A stretch of 64,000 bases of DNA from Brachionus plicatilis (lineage: Eukaryota > Rotifera > Eurotatoria > Ploima > Brachionidae): positions 437,004-501,003 of the forward strand of contig QEOQ01000258.1 of the NCBI GenBank assembly GCA_010279815.1, in the 5' to 3' direction. Numbering within the stretch: the first letter of the stretch is position 1; each line of letters opens with the position of its first letter. The position numbers and the translations under genes were made by a program. Shown in pieces: positions 36,069 through 46,316 of the stretch. The notes beneath the pieces are model-generated. The model did no database searches. It saw nothing but the letters and a program-made list of their open reading frames with translations, and was not told where the DNA came from.

Positions 36069-36194
36069 AAAGTTAATATTTTAAAAAGCCAAAAACTTTA
36101 ATTTAAATTTCAACGTTTTTCAGGTGATTTATATATTTACTTAAAAAAATTGAAATTTAAATTAAAGTTTTTGGCTTTTTAAAATATTAACTTT
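36069..36194. repeat. Perfect 45-bp inverted repeat with 36-nt loop
   Basis: The arms 36069-36113 and 36150-36194 are exact reverse complements (core AAAAAGCCAAAAAC). Beyond the arms pairing stops at once. It would fold into a long hairpin if transcribed. Confidence 0.85.
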
Positions 36195-36359
36195 TTTTTA
36201 ATATTTTACACTAAAATTAATAAAAATTTACGAAAATTTGCGTAAAAAAATAAAATTTTTCTTTATTTAAAATTTTAAATTTTTCCAAAAGAAACAAAAG
36301 TAGAAATACTTAAAAACATGAAAATAATATAACCACAACCGAATTAGCTAAAAAGTATT

Positions 36360-36640
36360 GTCGAAATCCAGACTTGTTTATAAGTCACAGTTTTAAGTCT
36401 AAGTCACAAAAATTTAAGTCAAAGTTATGACTTGCACAAAAATTTTTATCAATACCTGCTTCATCTTGACCAGTTGAAATAATTTTTTTCTAAATCTGGT
36501 CACATTAACAGACCACATAGGTCAAAATTAACAGCCAGGAATTTGGAAGCAACTATTTTATTGGTATCAAATATGGATTTATTAAATCATTGACTTGACT
36601 TGACTTAAGAATTGTGACTTAAAAAAAGGCAGTGTAAATC
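36360..36640. repeat. AAGTC/GACTT-rich block
   Basis: Repeated CAGACTTGT, TAAGTC, TTAAGTC and TTGACTTGACTTGACTTAAG. These are related to the internal repeats of the hAT-like AAGTCC family but without clear termini. Confidence 0.4.
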
Positions 36641-37319
36641 TATCAAAAATATCGACAATACTCTCAACAAAAACAAAGATTTTAGAACTCTATTATAAGA
36701 ATCTCTTTGGTCTAAAAAGAAAGCACCAGATGAAATTCCAAAAATAAGTTCGAAAGAAGATTTAGAAAAAATAAATGAACTAAAAAGTTTCTTTTAGGAG
36801 AAAATGGTGGCTGTTATACTTATATTTATTTTTTATTCTCAATGGAAAACTATTTATTAGAAAAAACCTATATAAAACAATCAAAAATGAGTATTTAATA
36901 TTTTTTTTTTTTTTAAATAAATAATTTGAGCTTTTTTCTCATAATACTTTTACATGTAATTTTCAATTTAACGAAATTCGATATAACGAATACCCATTTT
37001 TCAGTCCCGACCATTTCTTTATATCGAGGTTTGACTGTATTTTTTTTAATGAAAATCATTATTTTTCTAAAATTTTAAAAATAATTTACGAAAAATTATT
37101 ACAAATTAAATTTATTTTCACATTCAATATTTTCAACCAAACAATTTTAAAGGAATAAGGGAAATTTTTTTATTTACTTAAATATTACTTTCTGGTCAAA
37201 TCTTTAAGAATTTTACAAATGTAATCACATAATTTTTTATTCTTATTATAGCTGAATTTAATTAACTAATTTTTAATATTTAAATAAATATTTAAATTTT
37301 TAACTATATTAAAATATAG

Positions 37320-37682
37320 GGTTTTGTGAAGTTCAGTACAAAAGAACAGAACAAAGTGTAAAAAAATTAAATAACTTTTTTTCTTAAAGTTTAAAATAAA
37401 TTCTGTGTATGCAGAATGGTGCAACATTCAAAGTTGCATCAACTGTAAAAGTCTGCTAATAATGTGCAAAATCTCTGCAAAATGCACTACACTCGATTAT
37501 ATTGAAATTTAATTTCTGCTGAAATCTGTAAATTTAGCAGAGCATGATATTTGATGCAACTTTGATTGTTGCACCATTCTGCATACACAGAATTTATTTT
37601 AAACTTTTAGAAAAAAAGTTATTCAATTTTTTTACATTTTTTTCTGTTCTATTTATCATTTTGTACTGAATTTCACAAAACC
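37320..37682. mobile_element. 363-bp palindromic element, GGTTTTGTGAA termini
   Basis: The left arm begins GGTTTTGTGAAGTTCAGTAC and the right arm ends GTACTGAATTTCACAAAACC; the pairing continues for over 100 bp per side (TTCTGTGTATGCAGAATGG on both). Flanks AAATATAG and AAATAAAG are an 8-bp duplication with one mismatch. The core has CTCTGCA (37473) and AGCAGAG. Confidence 0.75.
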
Positions 37683-38635
37683 AAATAAAGTAAAAAATAA
37701 TTTAGGTGGAAGACCACCAGGGCTGTATCGAACGGCTTGCGCCTTCCTTCATATTTAGCCTTTCATGAAACACACATCTTAATTAGATTAAATTTCTGCT
37801 CATATTAATATTCTTATTTTCTAAATAATTTATCTAGCCAATTAATTTTTTAAATTTATATTTTAGATCATTTTTTTTAGAACAAGAAATTTATTGCTGA
37901 AAGCCGAAAGTTTTGAGTCGAATATCGGAAGATCGCTCACGGAAAAGAAATTTATCTTGATTTGATATTTTATCAGCTGACAGATAAATAATTAGAATTT
38001 TTTTCTAAATTTGACCAATTTATCTGATTCAAAAGTTCAAAATTTGAGTTTTTACTTAAACTAAGCTTCCGATCGAAATTTTACCCTGATTGAAAATTCT
38101 CTTGGATATTATTCATTTAATTATAAATAAAAATATTTTCAATTTTTTAAAATATATTTTTTGTGGCCTTGTTTATTCAATTTAATGAATTTTTATTTTT
38201 CTTTATTTTAAAAATCTTAAAATTCTAGAATGATTATAAAACATGTTAAACTTAAAAGCTTTTCAAATAATTTTGGCATCGTGAAGCTGATGACCAATTC
38301 AATAAATCATTTTAATTCAAAGAGTTAATCATTTGATATTAAAATTAACCTTTAAATAAATTGAAAAATTAAAATAAAAAAATCGATTTTATCAATGGAT
38401 TTAGAAAATATTTATTTTAATTATTTAATTATTTAAATCTACATATCATGTAAAACATGTTACATTTAATTTTTTAAATAAATTTAAAGATTAATTTAAT
38501 ATCTAAGGATAAACTCTTTGAATGGAAACGATATCTGTTTGTTCTAAAAACAGATTAAAAAATAAAAAAATTTTTCCAGAAAAAATCATTTAATTTAAAT
38601 GTTGGCAAAAAAAAAGGAAATTTTAAAAATTATTA

Positions 38636-38741
38636 GGGGTTGTGAGAATCGTTTCAATTCAGATAAACTTGAATAAATTTTTTACTAAAAGATATAATTT
38701 AGTTCTATAAAATGCTTAATTAAAAGCAAATTTGCTCAATG
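38636..38741. repeat. Single arm of the 53301-53656 type element
   Basis: GGGGTTGTGAGAATCG and then a block around TTTAGTTCTATAAAATGC match the left arm of the element at 53301-53656 for about 100 bp. The other arm is missing; the gag frame of the retrotransposon starts 60 bp further on. Confidence 0.6.
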
Positions 38742-38804
38742 TAGTGTGACCCTCTAGCTAACCACCTTATTAAATTATTTTAGTGGCGTTAAGCCCATAC
38801 GAAA

Positions 38805-39680
38805 ATGGCAAAGCGAGGTATGGGAAGTAATTTGAACTACGACGGTGAAAACGTGGACTATGACGAGTTTTATAAAGCTTTCGGATATGATTCAGCCATG
38901 TATGGTTGGGACAGTATTCAGCAAGCAGCAGTGATAGCATATTGTTTGTCAGGTAAAGCACTTAGAGTATTTAATGGAATGGAAGAAGCTGAACGAAAAT
39001 ACATTAGGAAAATATTCGATAAACTGAAGGAAACCTGTTTCAGACCAACCGAATACTACCTTAACCTGTTTTACAGTAGAATCCTTAATCCATGCGAGTC
39101 ATTGGCAAGTTTTGCAAGAGATTTAGAAAAACTACTAGACAAGGGTCTACCAGGTTTGGATGTGACTGTGAAGTCGAAATTGTTAAAGGCGAGACAAGTG
39201 TCAAGTGTGCCGGAAACAACGAAAACTTTCCTAGAACTGACGGCAGACAAAAAATGGTCAGAATTAATAGTAATTTTTTAAAATCAAGTCGACTATAAGT
39301 CAGTTTTGCCAGGACAGTTTAAACAAGAAATAGAGATCAATAAAGCGGTTCCTAAGCCTCAGTACGAGAACAGAAGGTTTGTGGGGAATTGTAATTATTG
39401 CAACAAACCAGGTCACAAGTGGGCACTGTGTAGGAGATGTATGTTTGACGCGGATAAGAAGGGTGAGTCTAAAGACACGAGGTACGAGAGAAAACACCAA
39501 CAGCAGACGCCAAATTACCGAATGCAAAGTCAAAATTATCAACACGAGATGCATCAAAATCAAAACCAGAATGTGTACAATAACAAACAGAATTATAACC
39601 AGAATAGGCGGAAGACATCTGCTTTTACGATCGAAGCTGAAGTGGAAGATGAGTCAGAAGTAGTCGCTAACATCGTGTAA
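38805..39680 (+). pseudogene. gag region with CCHC zinc knuckle
   Basis: The first frame (38805-39281) is an all-helical gag-like protein (RVFNGMEEAERKYI, then FDKLKETCFRP). A second frame (39306-39680) holds a nucleic-acid-binding knuckle CNYCNKPGHKWALC with CX2CX4HX4C spacing and a Gln/Asn-rich tail. The two are in different frames, so at least one frame change or stop separates them. Confidence 0.75.
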
Positions 39681-39734
39681 TGCGAATCTTTCAGCTTAGA
39701 ACTAGCACGGGCAACCAAACTTACCAGACTGGAA

Positions 39735-40096
39735 ACAATGGTAAGTGTTGGTAACTGCGAATTTAGTGTTCCAATGTTACTGGATAGTTGAGCAACAGCG
39801 TCATTTATTAATATAAGCAAGTTGCCAAAAGAGCTTGCAGAAAAAATAAAAAAGGTAATTTCAGGACAGTCTGAGTTAAATGACCTGGGTCTAGAGCGCG
39901 TGGAAGTAAACGTCAAGTCAGCTCCTAATTGCCAGGCAGTAGCGTGTGCAAGAGGAACGGTGAGAATGCGAATTAACAGTTGGAGTGCAGAGCATGAATT
40001 TATTTTTACAACCATAACGGAAAGATCTATTTTAGGGGTCGATTTTTTGAAGCGTTTCAAGGCGATTTTTGACTACGAAAAAGAGATCATCAGTTA
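39735..40096 (+). pseudogene. Retroviral-type aspartic protease, stop in active site
   Basis: The frame shows the strand before the active site (FSVPMLLDS), then a TGA where the triad glycine is expected, then ATASFIN. The flap and C-terminal part follow (…ILGVDFLKRFKAIFDYE), which is the usual end of gypsy proteases. The premature stop alone would abolish the enzyme. Confidence 0.75.
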
Positions 40097-40223
40097 AAGT
40101 GATAACCAGATTCGACACCAGATAAATTGTTTATGTGAAGAACCAGTGACGAGCGAAAATGATACCACAAATAAGATTTTGGGAACAATGAGAAGTTCCG
40201 TAATTGTTTAACCTAAGACAGAA

Positions 40224-41340
40224 ATGTTAGTTGAGATCCAGGTAAAGGCCAAAGACGAAATAGTAATGTTCGAACCGAGACCGGAAAAATCGAAAAATTT
40301 AAACCAGGAAGTTATCTGGGCAAGAAGTGTAGGAAATGTCTCAAGTGAGGGAAGACTTAGGGTAAGTGTCATGAACATTACGGAAAGGGACATTATGTTG
40401 GAAGAAGGCGCAGAGGTTGGTGTATGGGAAGAGGTTGAGATAGACGAAGAATCCGAAGTAGAGATTTTAAATGAGGATGGGGATATTAAATGGGATACTA
40501 TCCAAATAAACCCAGAGTTAACGAATCAACAGCAGAAATCGGTAAAAAAGTTGATTACAAAGTACAAGAAAGCGTCTAGTATACATTGACGAAATCATTG
40601 TGTTTGCAAAAGACTTCGAAACACATGTAGCCAGATTAGAGGAAGTGTTAAAAAGATTCATTGGAGCCAATCTTAAGCTCAAGCCGAGCAAGTGCAAACT
40701 GTTCATGGATACAGTAAATTACTTAGGTTACCAGATTACCAAGCGAGGACTAAGGCCAGACTAAGGCAAAATTAGAGCTATTGTGGAAATGAAAGCACCA
40801 ACTAACAAGGACGAAGTTAAACAGTTCTTGGGAATTATCTCGTATTACAGAAGGTTCAATACTTCGTTCAGTGACGTAGCTGCCATCTATATGCGCTTAT
40901 AAAGCCGAAGTCTACGTTCATTTGGTCAGAAGAATGCCAAAAAGCGTATGATGAGCTAAAAAAGTTACTTGTTCAAGCAAGTAACTTTACAATCTTGATT
41001 TACCCAAATTTCAAAGACGAGTTCGATATTTATACTGACGCATCGGATTTAGCACTGGGAGCTGTGTTAGGACAGCGGATTGAAGGTATTTTTCACCCAA
41101 TTGCGTATACAAGCCGGTTGTTAAACAAGCACGAGAGGAAAAGGATATATTAGCGATTGTGTACACGTCCAAGGTTTACCATGCGTATATTTTTGGGAGG
41201 CCGATTCAGTTTTTCATAGACCATAAGCTTTTGAGCACATTGGAAAAAGCCAAAGAGCCCAATGGACGTCTTTATAGGTTATTGCTAAAATTGGAAGAAC
41301 TGACAGAACTGAAACTGAAAATTAAAATTGGAGAATTATA
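40224..41340 (+). pseudogene. Reverse transcriptase and RNase H, internally deleted
   Basis: The frame to 40589 is the protease-RT linker, ending in the first helix of RT (KKLITKYKKAS). At about 40580 it jumps to the catalytic-box region, so the fingers and part of the palm (roughly 150 codons) are gone. The box reads YIDE rather than the usual YxDD. Thumb motifs (KPSKCKLF, NYLGYQIT, KQFLGIISYYRRF) follow with an in-frame TAA near 40760. RNase H begins at about 40910 with IYTDASDLALGAVLGQ and is broken by further frame changes. Confidence 0.8.
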
Positions 41341-41383
41341 AGATAGTGAATCACCCAGGAGCTTTTAATCAGACAGCGGATTT

Positions 41384-42199
41384 GTGATCGAGACCACCTC
41401 AGGTGTATGTGAACAAGCTGGAAACGGATGTGAATGTAGACTGGGAAGAAGAGCAGGGCAAATCACAATGGTAAGGTTAGGAGTAAAAACAGGCGATACA
41501 AAAGAGTTTTTAGGCTCAGACAACTCAGCATACTGGAACAATAATAAAGAATTTTTATTTATAGAAAATGATGTTTTAAAATTAAAAAACTTTCAAGGAG
41601 AAAATTCCATAGTAGTTTCCAAACAATTACGCAAGTTGGTTTGCCAATTATACCATGATGAGATTTCAGCAGGGCATCTTAGTTACGAAAAGACCTACAA
41701 AACCATTTCCCGTCGTTACTATTGGCCTCAGATGAAGTCCGAAATTTATGACTATTGCAAGAGTTGCGATAAATACCAGTTGACTAACAGAACATGAGTC
41801 CATCAATTACAATTAAGGTACAATTTCCGTGGGATCTAGTGGGAATAGACATAGCGGGACCGTTGAAATTAACGAAAAATGGAAACACGCATTCTACTAG
41901 TTGATTATGTGTCAAAGTATTGCATCAAAGGTGAGACTCCGAGGACGACAGCAGACAAGACCATAAGTTTTGTGAAAAGAAAAGCGGTGGAAATTTTTGG
42001 GGTGCCATTCGCGATGTTGAGCGATCAAGGCCGGAATTTCGAAGCAAAGGAATTTGACGAGTTTTGCAGAGAACAGGCAATCAAGAAAATACGCACTACG
42101 GCATATCACCCGCAGTGTAATGGTTTGGCAGAACGCACCATCAAAACAATAATAACGTTCCGAAATTTCTGGGCCCGTTTAAGGTTACGAGTATCTTGA
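41384..42199 (+). pseudogene. Integrase, truncated in the catalytic core
   Basis: The HHCC zinc-binding domain is complete (LYHDEISAGHLSYEKT … YYWPQM … CKSCDKYQ). The core has DIAGPL and SDQGRNF, and the glutamate lies in LAERTIKT. Directly after this glutamate the sequence jumps to the GPF motif of the C-terminal module, a deletion. A frame change separates the HHCC part from the core. Confidence 0.8.
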
Positions 42200-42912
42200 G
42201 TGACGTCAATTTTGAGGTCCGTGACGTGAAAACAGGAAAAAAGCAAATTGTGCACTATAATCGGATGACACGTTACGTGTCAAGAGATTACGCTAAAATG
42301 ATGGAAAGTATCAGTTCAGATTTAGGTAGCGAATGGAGAGAAAACAAGAAAACCATTGCCATCTACTGGAAGAAAAAGAATCAAGTGAGACCAGCAAGCG
42401 AACAAGCCGGAAGAGAAGAGACTAGGCCAGAGGTTGTTGAAATCGAAAATGGAGCTACGCAAAATACAAACCAAAAGACCCAACCGAACAGTAACAATGA
42501 AGAAAATCCACTTGAGAATGAAACGATAATTATTCCACAGTTGGAAACACTTGCGCAGGAAAATTCGGAAGGGGAAAGTAATCCAGAAGGTGCCCACAGT
42601 GAAGAAGGGATCATAGAAAAAACCATGTACGGTACACCAGAGAAAACAACAGGACCAGTAGGAGCAGTGAAAGAAAACTATAGGTGCGATGAATGTGATT
42701 TCGTAACGAGCACAGCTGGAGCGTTAGGCTCACACAAGCGAATACACAAAAAGGGGGAAAAGCCTCCAAAAGAGCAAGTTTCTAACGAGAAGTTAACCAA
42801 AACTCAAACTTCAACTCTATTTAACCTTTTTTTTACACAAACTATTTTTATTTATTTTATTATTTTTATTTATTTGTTTCGTTTAATGGAAGTCCTAATA
42901 TTTATTTTATGA
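42196..42912 (+). CDS. Pol C-terminal module with acidic linker and C2H2 zinc finger
   Basis: An open frame of 238 codons. It begins with the end of the integrase GPY/F-like module (SDVNFEVRDV … HYNRMTRYV) and runs through an acidic, Asn/Glu-rich linker of about 100 residues. It then holds one classical C2H2 finger: C-X2-C-X12-H-X3-H in CDECDFVTSTAGALGSHKRI followed by H. A hydrophobic AT-rich tail ends the frame and is probably read-through into non-coding sequence. A C2H2 finger at the pol terminus may guide target choice; that is inference. Confidence 0.65.
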   Translation: MSDVNFEVRDVKTGKKQIVHYNRMTRYVSRDYAKMMESISSDLGSEWRENKKTIAIYWKKKNQVRPASEQAGREETRPEVVEIENGATQNTNQKTQPNSNNEENPLENETIIIPQLETLAQENSEGESNPEGAHSEEGIIEKTMYGTPEKTTGPVGAVKENYRCDECDFVTSTAGALGSHKRIHKKGEKPPKEQVSNEKLTKTQTSTLFNLFFTQTIFIYFIIFIYLFRLMEVLIFIL

Positions 42913-43170
42913 ATTTAGTCCAGAAATTGCAAGTTTTGAAGTTTTGATTTTTTTTTTAGACAGTTTTTTTTTCAGGCAGTTAAAAACATCTAACAAATAA
43001 GACAGTTGAAATACAGTTAGGTCAAATGAAACAAGACACATTATTTACATTAATCCAGGAGTGTTTAGTTGTGCAAGAAGCACGAGCAAAGCTAGGATAT
43101 TTTCTTTTCTCTCTCTGATAGTTAGAAACATTACTTGTTTTATTTTTATTTTTCCCCATCTGTTCAACAA
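42913..43170. other. 3' flank of the gypsy copy
   Basis: AT-rich, with a CAGTT-type repeat (GACAGTT, GGCAGTT, GACAGTTG, ACAGTTAGG). It may be remains of an LTR, but there is no counterpart upstream to prove it. Confidence 0.3.
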
Positions 43171-43174
43171 AAAA

Positions 43175-43640
43175 AAAAAAAAAACCATGGAATTGATTTA
43201 CGACTTGATCGTCAAGAACGTACCAATCGTAAAGATCCGGCTCAACGATAGGGCCCGAGAGGAAGGGCTCTCGCAAATATTAGTGTGCCACCTCGTGTCG
43301 AACAACCGGATGGAGCCGGGACATCATTTGTGGCGCTCACCCGTCTAGAAGATAATGAGGCCATGCTCGACTGGACGGGCATAGTCTTTCATGGGTCAAG
43401 ATTGATGTTTGAAGTCAATCGGGTGTGCGGGGTGAGAAGCCGCAAAATGGAAGCAGAATTAATACTTCCCCAGCAGAAGGAGGACGCCGAGGAGTTCTCC
43501 GGGCTCGAGAACCTGCCCGACGACGACCCCTCGGAAGACGAGCGAGGGGGCCAAAAGCATGCGGCGGAGGGAAGTGACCCTCTAGCCCTTCCCCCACAAG
43601 ACGGCAGGAAAGACGACGAGCGCGGGGGCCAACAGCAAAT
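43175..43640 (+). pseudogene. GC-rich island with RRM-like frames, probably a retroelement fragment
   Basis: About 460 bp of roughly 55-60% GC in very AT-rich DNA, preceded by an A tract. Two overlapping frames (43189-43348 and 43285-43689) look like one coding region with a frame change. The first has a β-strand IYDLIVKNVPIVKI. The second has GTSFVALTRLEDNEAML and a strand LMFEVNRV, together the layout of an RRM fold. An acidic Gly/Asp/Glu tail follows. The composition resembles that of the gypsy pol at 46317, so it may be the gag part of such an element, but this is not shown. Confidence 0.4.
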
Positions 43641-43773
43641 TTTCGTCGTCTTGGTCATTTTCATCTTCATTTTTTTCGCATTCACTTAATAATTCTGGTT
43701 TGGGTCCATTAGTTCCATTAGATTCAATATTTTGATTTCTAGAAATAATATTTTCAATTTCGATTTCAATCAT
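43640..43773 (-). CDS. Acidic N-terminal exon fragment cut by the GC-rich island
   Basis: From ATG at 43773 the minus strand is open for about 45 codons with an acidic composition (SECEKNEDENDQDDEN). The frame then runs into the GC-rich island, where codon use changes abruptly. It may be the 5' end of a host gene broken by insertion. The product is unknown. Confidence 0.3.
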
Positions 43774-44136
43774 TTTTTGTATGAATTCAAGAAAAAATTA
43801 AAATCTATAATGTTTTATAAATTTAAAAGCAATAACATTTGTTAGGAAATTTTGAAAGTTAATATTAGTGTTTTACCCAAAGACAAATTCTGTAAAAAAC
43901 ATAATATCTTTAACACAAAGTAACTCTATAAAATTTAAAAGATGTAGCTTCTAAATATTGAAAGTTGATTGTGAAAACTTTATATATTTGCAAAAAAAGT
44001 AAAAATAAATGATGGTTCGGATAGATTTTGCATTGATTTTAGAAAAATTGATTTTAGAAAAATCAATTCAGTAACCGTAAAAGACAATTAATCGTTCCCC
44101 CTAATTGATTAAACTATCGACAACCTACGAAATTCA

Positions 44137-44758
44137 AAATTTTTGAAAATACAGAAAGAGAAAGAATTAATGAACAAATATGGAATGACTACAAAAATCC
44201 CGAACTACGAAAGGAAGAGAAATACAAACGAAAATCTGAAGGCAATAAAAAATGAGATTAAACATAGAAATAAGGAAAGAAAACTAAACAAAAAGAAGCT
44301 TCAAAATTAAGTGAATTTGTTAAAGCAAAAATCAATGAAGGAGAAAGAAAATTTAAAAAAGAACAGGACTTTTACATAAATTTGAATTACAAGTAAGGAA
44401 GAGCAATTTTGATAAAAGAAAAAAAGGAAAAATGGGAAAAAGTGAACAAACAAAAATACGATGAAAAAGAAAATGGAGAGAAAACAAACAATAAGCAACC
44501 CGAAGAACATAGCGAATCAGAGAAAATGAAAGGAAGAAAATCATGAGGATCAAAATTAAAAATCAGACTGCCAACTGGTAAGAATTACTCAGAGATCTTG
44601 GAAATAATAGAAAATTTTACGTAAGCAAAAAGAAGAAAACAATACCTGATAATTTTTTTTTGTTATATCGTTAAATTTTGAAATATCATCCAGACAAAGA
44701 AATTTTTGATGGAGAACGCATGAAATTTATTAACTAAGCATACAAAAGTCTTTTTTAA
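44137..44758 (+). pseudogene. Pseudogene of a charged protein ending in a J-domain
   Basis: One frame carries a Lys/Glu-rich, coding-like sequence (ERERINEQIWNDYKNPELRK … KKEKWEKVNKQKYDEKENG) interrupted by several stops. It runs into LPTGKNYSEILEIIENFT, which fits helix I of a J-domain. After a frame change the diagnostic KYHPDKE appears, followed by ERMKFIN-stop-AYKSLF. The HPD motif that drives Hsp70 ATPase is intact, but at least two stops and one frame change lie in the domain. A J-domain at the C-terminus after a charged region is unlike the common DnaJ layout. Confidence 0.6.
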
Positions 44759-45128
44759 TATTTATGTTATTTTATCTTTCCTTAATACTTTGTTTTCAAG
44801 AAAAAAAAATATTAATATTAAATATTTTTAATAAAAATATTAAAAAATAAAATATTTGAAATACAACTCTTTAATGAAATAGTATGTGTTTTAATTTATA
44901 TTTAGAAATTTGAAAAATTATATTTAAAATTCTTTTTTTATCTTTTAAATTGTTTATTTATTATTTATATTTGTTTATCTGTACCTTTACTAGCCTTCTA
45001 AATAAAAAATATGAAACAAAAAAATTAAAAATAAAGCTAAATAAAACAAAATAAAATGAAAAAAAGATAAATAATTCTTTTTTATTAGAATTAATATTCA
45101 ATTGTTGAAAAACTCGATCTAGTCGGTT

Positions 45129-45205
45129 TGGTGAACAATAGTTTTCATATTTTGCGGTCAATTTATGTTCTCGTGTTTGAAAACTATCAGTTCACCTAAT
45201 TTTTA
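45129..45205. repeat. Inverted repeat GGTGAACAATAGTTTTCA
   Basis: GGTGAACAATAGTTTTCA pairs with TGAAAACTATCAGTTCACC, with about 40 nt between. AGGTGAA recurs just downstream. Confidence 0.55.
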
Positions 45206-45951
45206 TGTTCACTAAATGGTGATCAAATCTCAAATTAGGTGAAAAACTTTTAGACTAATAGAATAAATTGAATAAAATTGCTATTGTTTGATGCATTTTA
45301 ACAAATACTCAATATATATAAAAAGGAAAACAGAGCAAGATAGTTTTTTGAACTACAAATATTATCATAAATATCATCAAAGCACAAACTCTAAGTCAAA
45401 ATTAAAAAAAAAACAAGTTTTTCATGCTTGCAATATTAACTTAAAATTATTTTTTTATTTGAAACTGAAAAAAAAATTGAAACATCGCAGTTTTTCAATG
45501 TTATTTCAACATTGAATACATTTTGTAATTCAAACACAAAAAATTAAAGAATTCAATGTCAAATTATTTTTGAAAAAATATATTCGGTAAATTACATTTT
45601 TTATAAAATTAAAAACAAAAGAAGCATTTTCTTTTTAAAATATTAATAAAAATTTTAATTTCAAGACTTCTTACACGACGAATTTAAGATTTTTGTTGAG
45701 CTTAAAAATATTGTTTTATTCCATCCTGTCAAAAATTGGTCGAATGAAAATTTAAAGTCCTTTGGCGTTTAAATGTTGCTTGATTTCAGAAAAGAAATAT
45801 TAGATTAGTAGAAAATAAGGAAATTATAATATATCGAAGGTGATTTATTTGAGACTGACAAAGAATGTCATAGACGAAGATGCCATACAACAAATAAAGA
45901 CTGATTTAATAAACTCTCAATTTAAAATCTTGAATGTGTCTAGTATAAAAC

Positions 45952-46093
45952 CAGATTTGTTTTAAAGTCCCAAGATAAAGTCCAAGTCATTAAAACTTTT
46001 TTTTTTTCATAAATTCAGTCCGGACTTTAAAAAAAATTAAAAAATAAAAATTTTAAAGTCCGGACTTGGACTTGTGACTTTTAATCAAATCTG
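45952..46093. mobile_element. 142-bp hAT-like miniature element, complete, with 8-bp duplication
   Basis: CAGATTTGTTTTAAAGTCCC at the left is mirrored by GTGACTTTTAATCAAATCTG at the right. AAGTCCAAGTC and GTCCGGACTT repeats fill the inside. Flanks TATAAAAC and TATGAAAC form an 8-bp duplication with one mismatch. This is the only complete copy of the AAGTCC family here. Confidence 0.75.
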
Positions 46094-46099
46094 TATGAA

Positions 46100-46312
46100 A
46101 CATAAAGCTTTACAGTTTGCAAAAAAATTCCCTATTTAATCAAAAGAGTTTGGAGGAATCAGTTGAAAGTGAAAAAGTAGAAAAAAATACATTGTAGCTT
46201 GTCCTGTTTGTGGTGGTTACTTTGAAATATTAAATGTGACCCACTGGTTAGCTCAAAAAAAGTAATCCTGGAGATTACTTTTGGACCTGTGATTATTTAT
46301 GTAAAAAGTTTT
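46100..46312. other. Short AT-rich spacer
   Basis: It contains a frame fragment with CPVCGGYFEILNVTHW (zinc-finger-like, too short to call) and a hairpin AGTAATCC/GGAGATTACTT. Confidence 0.3.
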
Positions 46313-46316
46313 TTAG

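Larger units (their letters stand above)
35214..37037. mobile_element. Degenerate pogo-like element termini enclosing other insertions
   Basis: CAGTCAAACCTTAATATAA at the left is the inverse of the right end TTATATCGAGGTTTGACTG. This matches the TIR type of pogo/Tigger DNA transposons, and a TA follows on the right. Related AACGAA-type motifs lie inside each end. No transposase frame survives. The interior holds a LINE fragment, a TA-flanked miniature element and a perfect palindrome. Confidence 0.5.
38805..42912 (+). mobile_element. Degenerate Ty3/gypsy retrotransposon (gag-pol order, no LTR seen)
   Basis: In order on the plus strand there are a gag-like frame, a zinc knuckle, a protease piece, reverse transcriptase, RNase H, integrase with its GPY/F-type end, and a C2H2 finger. 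This is the Ty3/gypsy order. Every domain is damaged by stops, frame changes or deletions, so the copy is dead. GC content is close to 40%, higher than the host DNA around it. I found no matching LTR pair. Confidence 0.85.

Noticed and set aside
45288..45515. 75-codon basic frame
   Set aside because: Lys/Tyr/Asn-rich low-complexity translation without splice or domain support.
45830..45960. Coding-like stretch before the hAT-like miniature element
   Set aside because: About 40 codons with normal composition (IYLRLTKNVIDEDAI), but no start, no domain and cut by the insertion. Too little to annotate.
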